From contig JAKOVR010000052.1 in the NCBI GenBank assembly GCA_029782025.1, positions 1 to 64,000 of the forward strand: a stretch of DNA of 64,000 bases, written 5' to 3'. The notes under the pieces are model-generated. The model saw nothing but the letters and a program-made list of their open reading frames with translations, did no database searches and was not told the DNA's origin. Origin of the DNA: Actinomycetes bacterium. Lineage in GTDB: Bacteria; Actinomycetota; Acidimicrobiia; Acidimicrobiales; Acidimicrobilacustridaceae. The position numbers and the translations under genes were made by a program. Shown in pieces: positions 63,460-64,000 of this stretch. Position 1 is the first letter of the stretch; every line of letters begins with the position of its first letter.

Positions 63460-64000
63460 GTGAAGTTCCGCCTCCTCCCCACCGACGAAGGGTTCTTCGA
63501 CCTCTTCGAAGCGGCGGCCGCCAACGTGGCCGACTGCGCCCGCAAGCTCGCCGACCTGATCGCCTCCCCGTCGGACCGAGCGCTGTTCGAAGCCGTCGTG
63601 GCCTGCGAGCAGAAGGGCGACCAGATCACGAGCGACGTCCTCGCCCGCCTCGAGTCCAGCTTCGTCACGCCGTTCGACCGCGAGGACATCCACGCCCTGG
63701 CCGAGGAGCTCGACGACATCGTCGACGACATGCAGGCCGTGGCCAGCCGCATCGAGCTGCTGTCGGTCACCGCCACGCTCGACGAGCTGCGGGAGCAGAG
63801 CCGGTTGATGATCCAGCTGGGCGACGAGTGCCAGGCCCTGATCGGCCTCCTCCGATCGATGAAGGGCCTCGTGCCCCACCTCGACGCCATCGACCGGCTC
63901 GAGAGCGAGGGCGACCGCATCTACCACCGCACGCTGGGGCGTCTCTTCAGCGGCGAGTTCGAAGCCCTCGACGTGCTGCGCTGGAAGGACGTGGTCGAGG
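63460..64000 (+). CDS. PhoU-like DUF47 family protein (3' end beyond the window)
   Basis: Partial; about 180 residues read from GTG 63460 to the window edge without a stop. The sequence KFRLLPTDEGFFDLFEAAAANVADCARKLADLI, CEQKGDQITSDVLARLESSFVTPFDREDIHALAEELDDIVDDMQAVASRI and LESEGDRIYHRTLGRLFSGEFEALDVLRWKDVVE (read in blocks) is typical of DUF47/PhoU-like proteins. These usually precede and regulate a low-affinity PiT phosphate transporter, which may lie beyond the window. AGGGCG before the GTG may act as a ribosome site. Too few residues remain to judge the C-terminus. Confidence 0.88.
   Translation, partial: MKFRLLPTDEGFFDLFEAAAANVADCARKLADLIASPSDRALFEAVVACEQKGDQITSDVLARLESSFVTPFDREDIHALAEELDDIVDDMQAVASRIELLSVTATLDELREQSRLMIQLGDECQALIGLLRSMKGLVPHLDAIDRLESEGDRIYHRTLGRLFSGEFEALDVLRWKDVVE

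Overview
The window is a high-GC chromosomal segment with about 55 tightly packed protein genes on both strands. I saw no rRNA, tRNA, CRISPR array, insertion sequence or phage gene, and no gene-free stretch longer than about 240 bases. The gene types (F420-type nitroreductase, MarR/HxlR/TetR regulators next to small enzymes, Tat and lipoprotein exports, a sortase-anchored surface protein) and the many start codons preceded by a TANNNT box at about -12 to -7 with no Shine-Dalgarno sequence (leaderless mRNAs) point to an actinomycete. An Acidimicrobiia-like lineage (Ilumatobacter/Iamia type) is my inference; nothing in the window fixes the genus.

Layout. 1-2.0 kb: a CaiB/BaiF racemase-like protein and a class III nucleotidyl cyclase with a Cys-rich N-terminus. 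2.0-4.8 kb (minus): heparinase II/III-like lyase, an internally deleted GNAT remnant and a macro-domain protein, joined by TGATG overlaps. 4.9-6.4 kb: NfeD plus SPFH membrane-domain pair. 6.4-10.4 kb: an alpha/beta-hydrolase fused to a nucleosidase domain, then SDR, DUF35 zinc-ribbon/OB and SCP2-type thiolase. 10.4-15.7 kb: a zinc-ribbon protein, a BNR-repeat protein, a TetR-SDR-nitroreductase operon, 3-methyladenine glycosylase I, and a MarR/VOC divergent pair with two operator copies. 15.7-27.7 kb: a 3557-residue LPXTG surface protein made of DUF11 and SdrD_B repeats, followed by a secreted PHB-depolymerase-like lipoprotein. 27.7-38.8 kb: GH1 glucosidase, trypsin-like protease, nitrobindin-like protein, sulfatase-TetR operon, MmyB-type regulator, GT2-GtrA glycosyltransferase, YjbR protein, acyl-CoA synthetase, and a nucleotidyltransferase/acyltransferase pair. 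38.8-43.2 kb: DrrAB-like ABC exporter with a divergent TetR that has a long lysine/alanine-rich N-terminus, then an SGNH hydrolase and a small membrane protein. 43.3-46.8 kb: DEAD-box helicase and TypA/BipA in one operon. 47-53 kb: HxlR-SCP2 regulator with divergent hydrolase, a GT-C-like membrane protein, GT4, and a Tat-exported phospholipase C. 53.1-56.3 kb: two ECF sigma genes back to back, each overlapping a membrane protein with its own extracellular domain. 56.4-64.0 kb: inositol-phosphate synthase with divergent LysR, HExxH peptidase-like lipid- or membrane-anchored protein, amidase, PAS-GAF-like-GGDEF cyclase, cupin dioxygenase, and the beginning of a PhoU-like DUF47 gene.

How the parts relate. 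Most units are one to three genes long with local regulators whose palindromes sit on the promoter. Recurring themes are the cell surface and exported hydrolases (giant adhesin, esterase, protease, phospholipase C, heparinase-like lyase, sugar transferases), CoA and lipid chemistry (CaiB, thiolase/DUF35/SDR, acyl-CoA synthetase) and envelope signalling (two ECF modules, GGDEF, nucleotidyl cyclase). The most distinctive observations are the mirrored ECF/membrane-sensor modules, the leaderless promoter architecture with back-to-back -10 boxes, the recently amplified giant adhesin with a CRP-like site inside its promoter, and the hydrolase-nucleosidase fusion.
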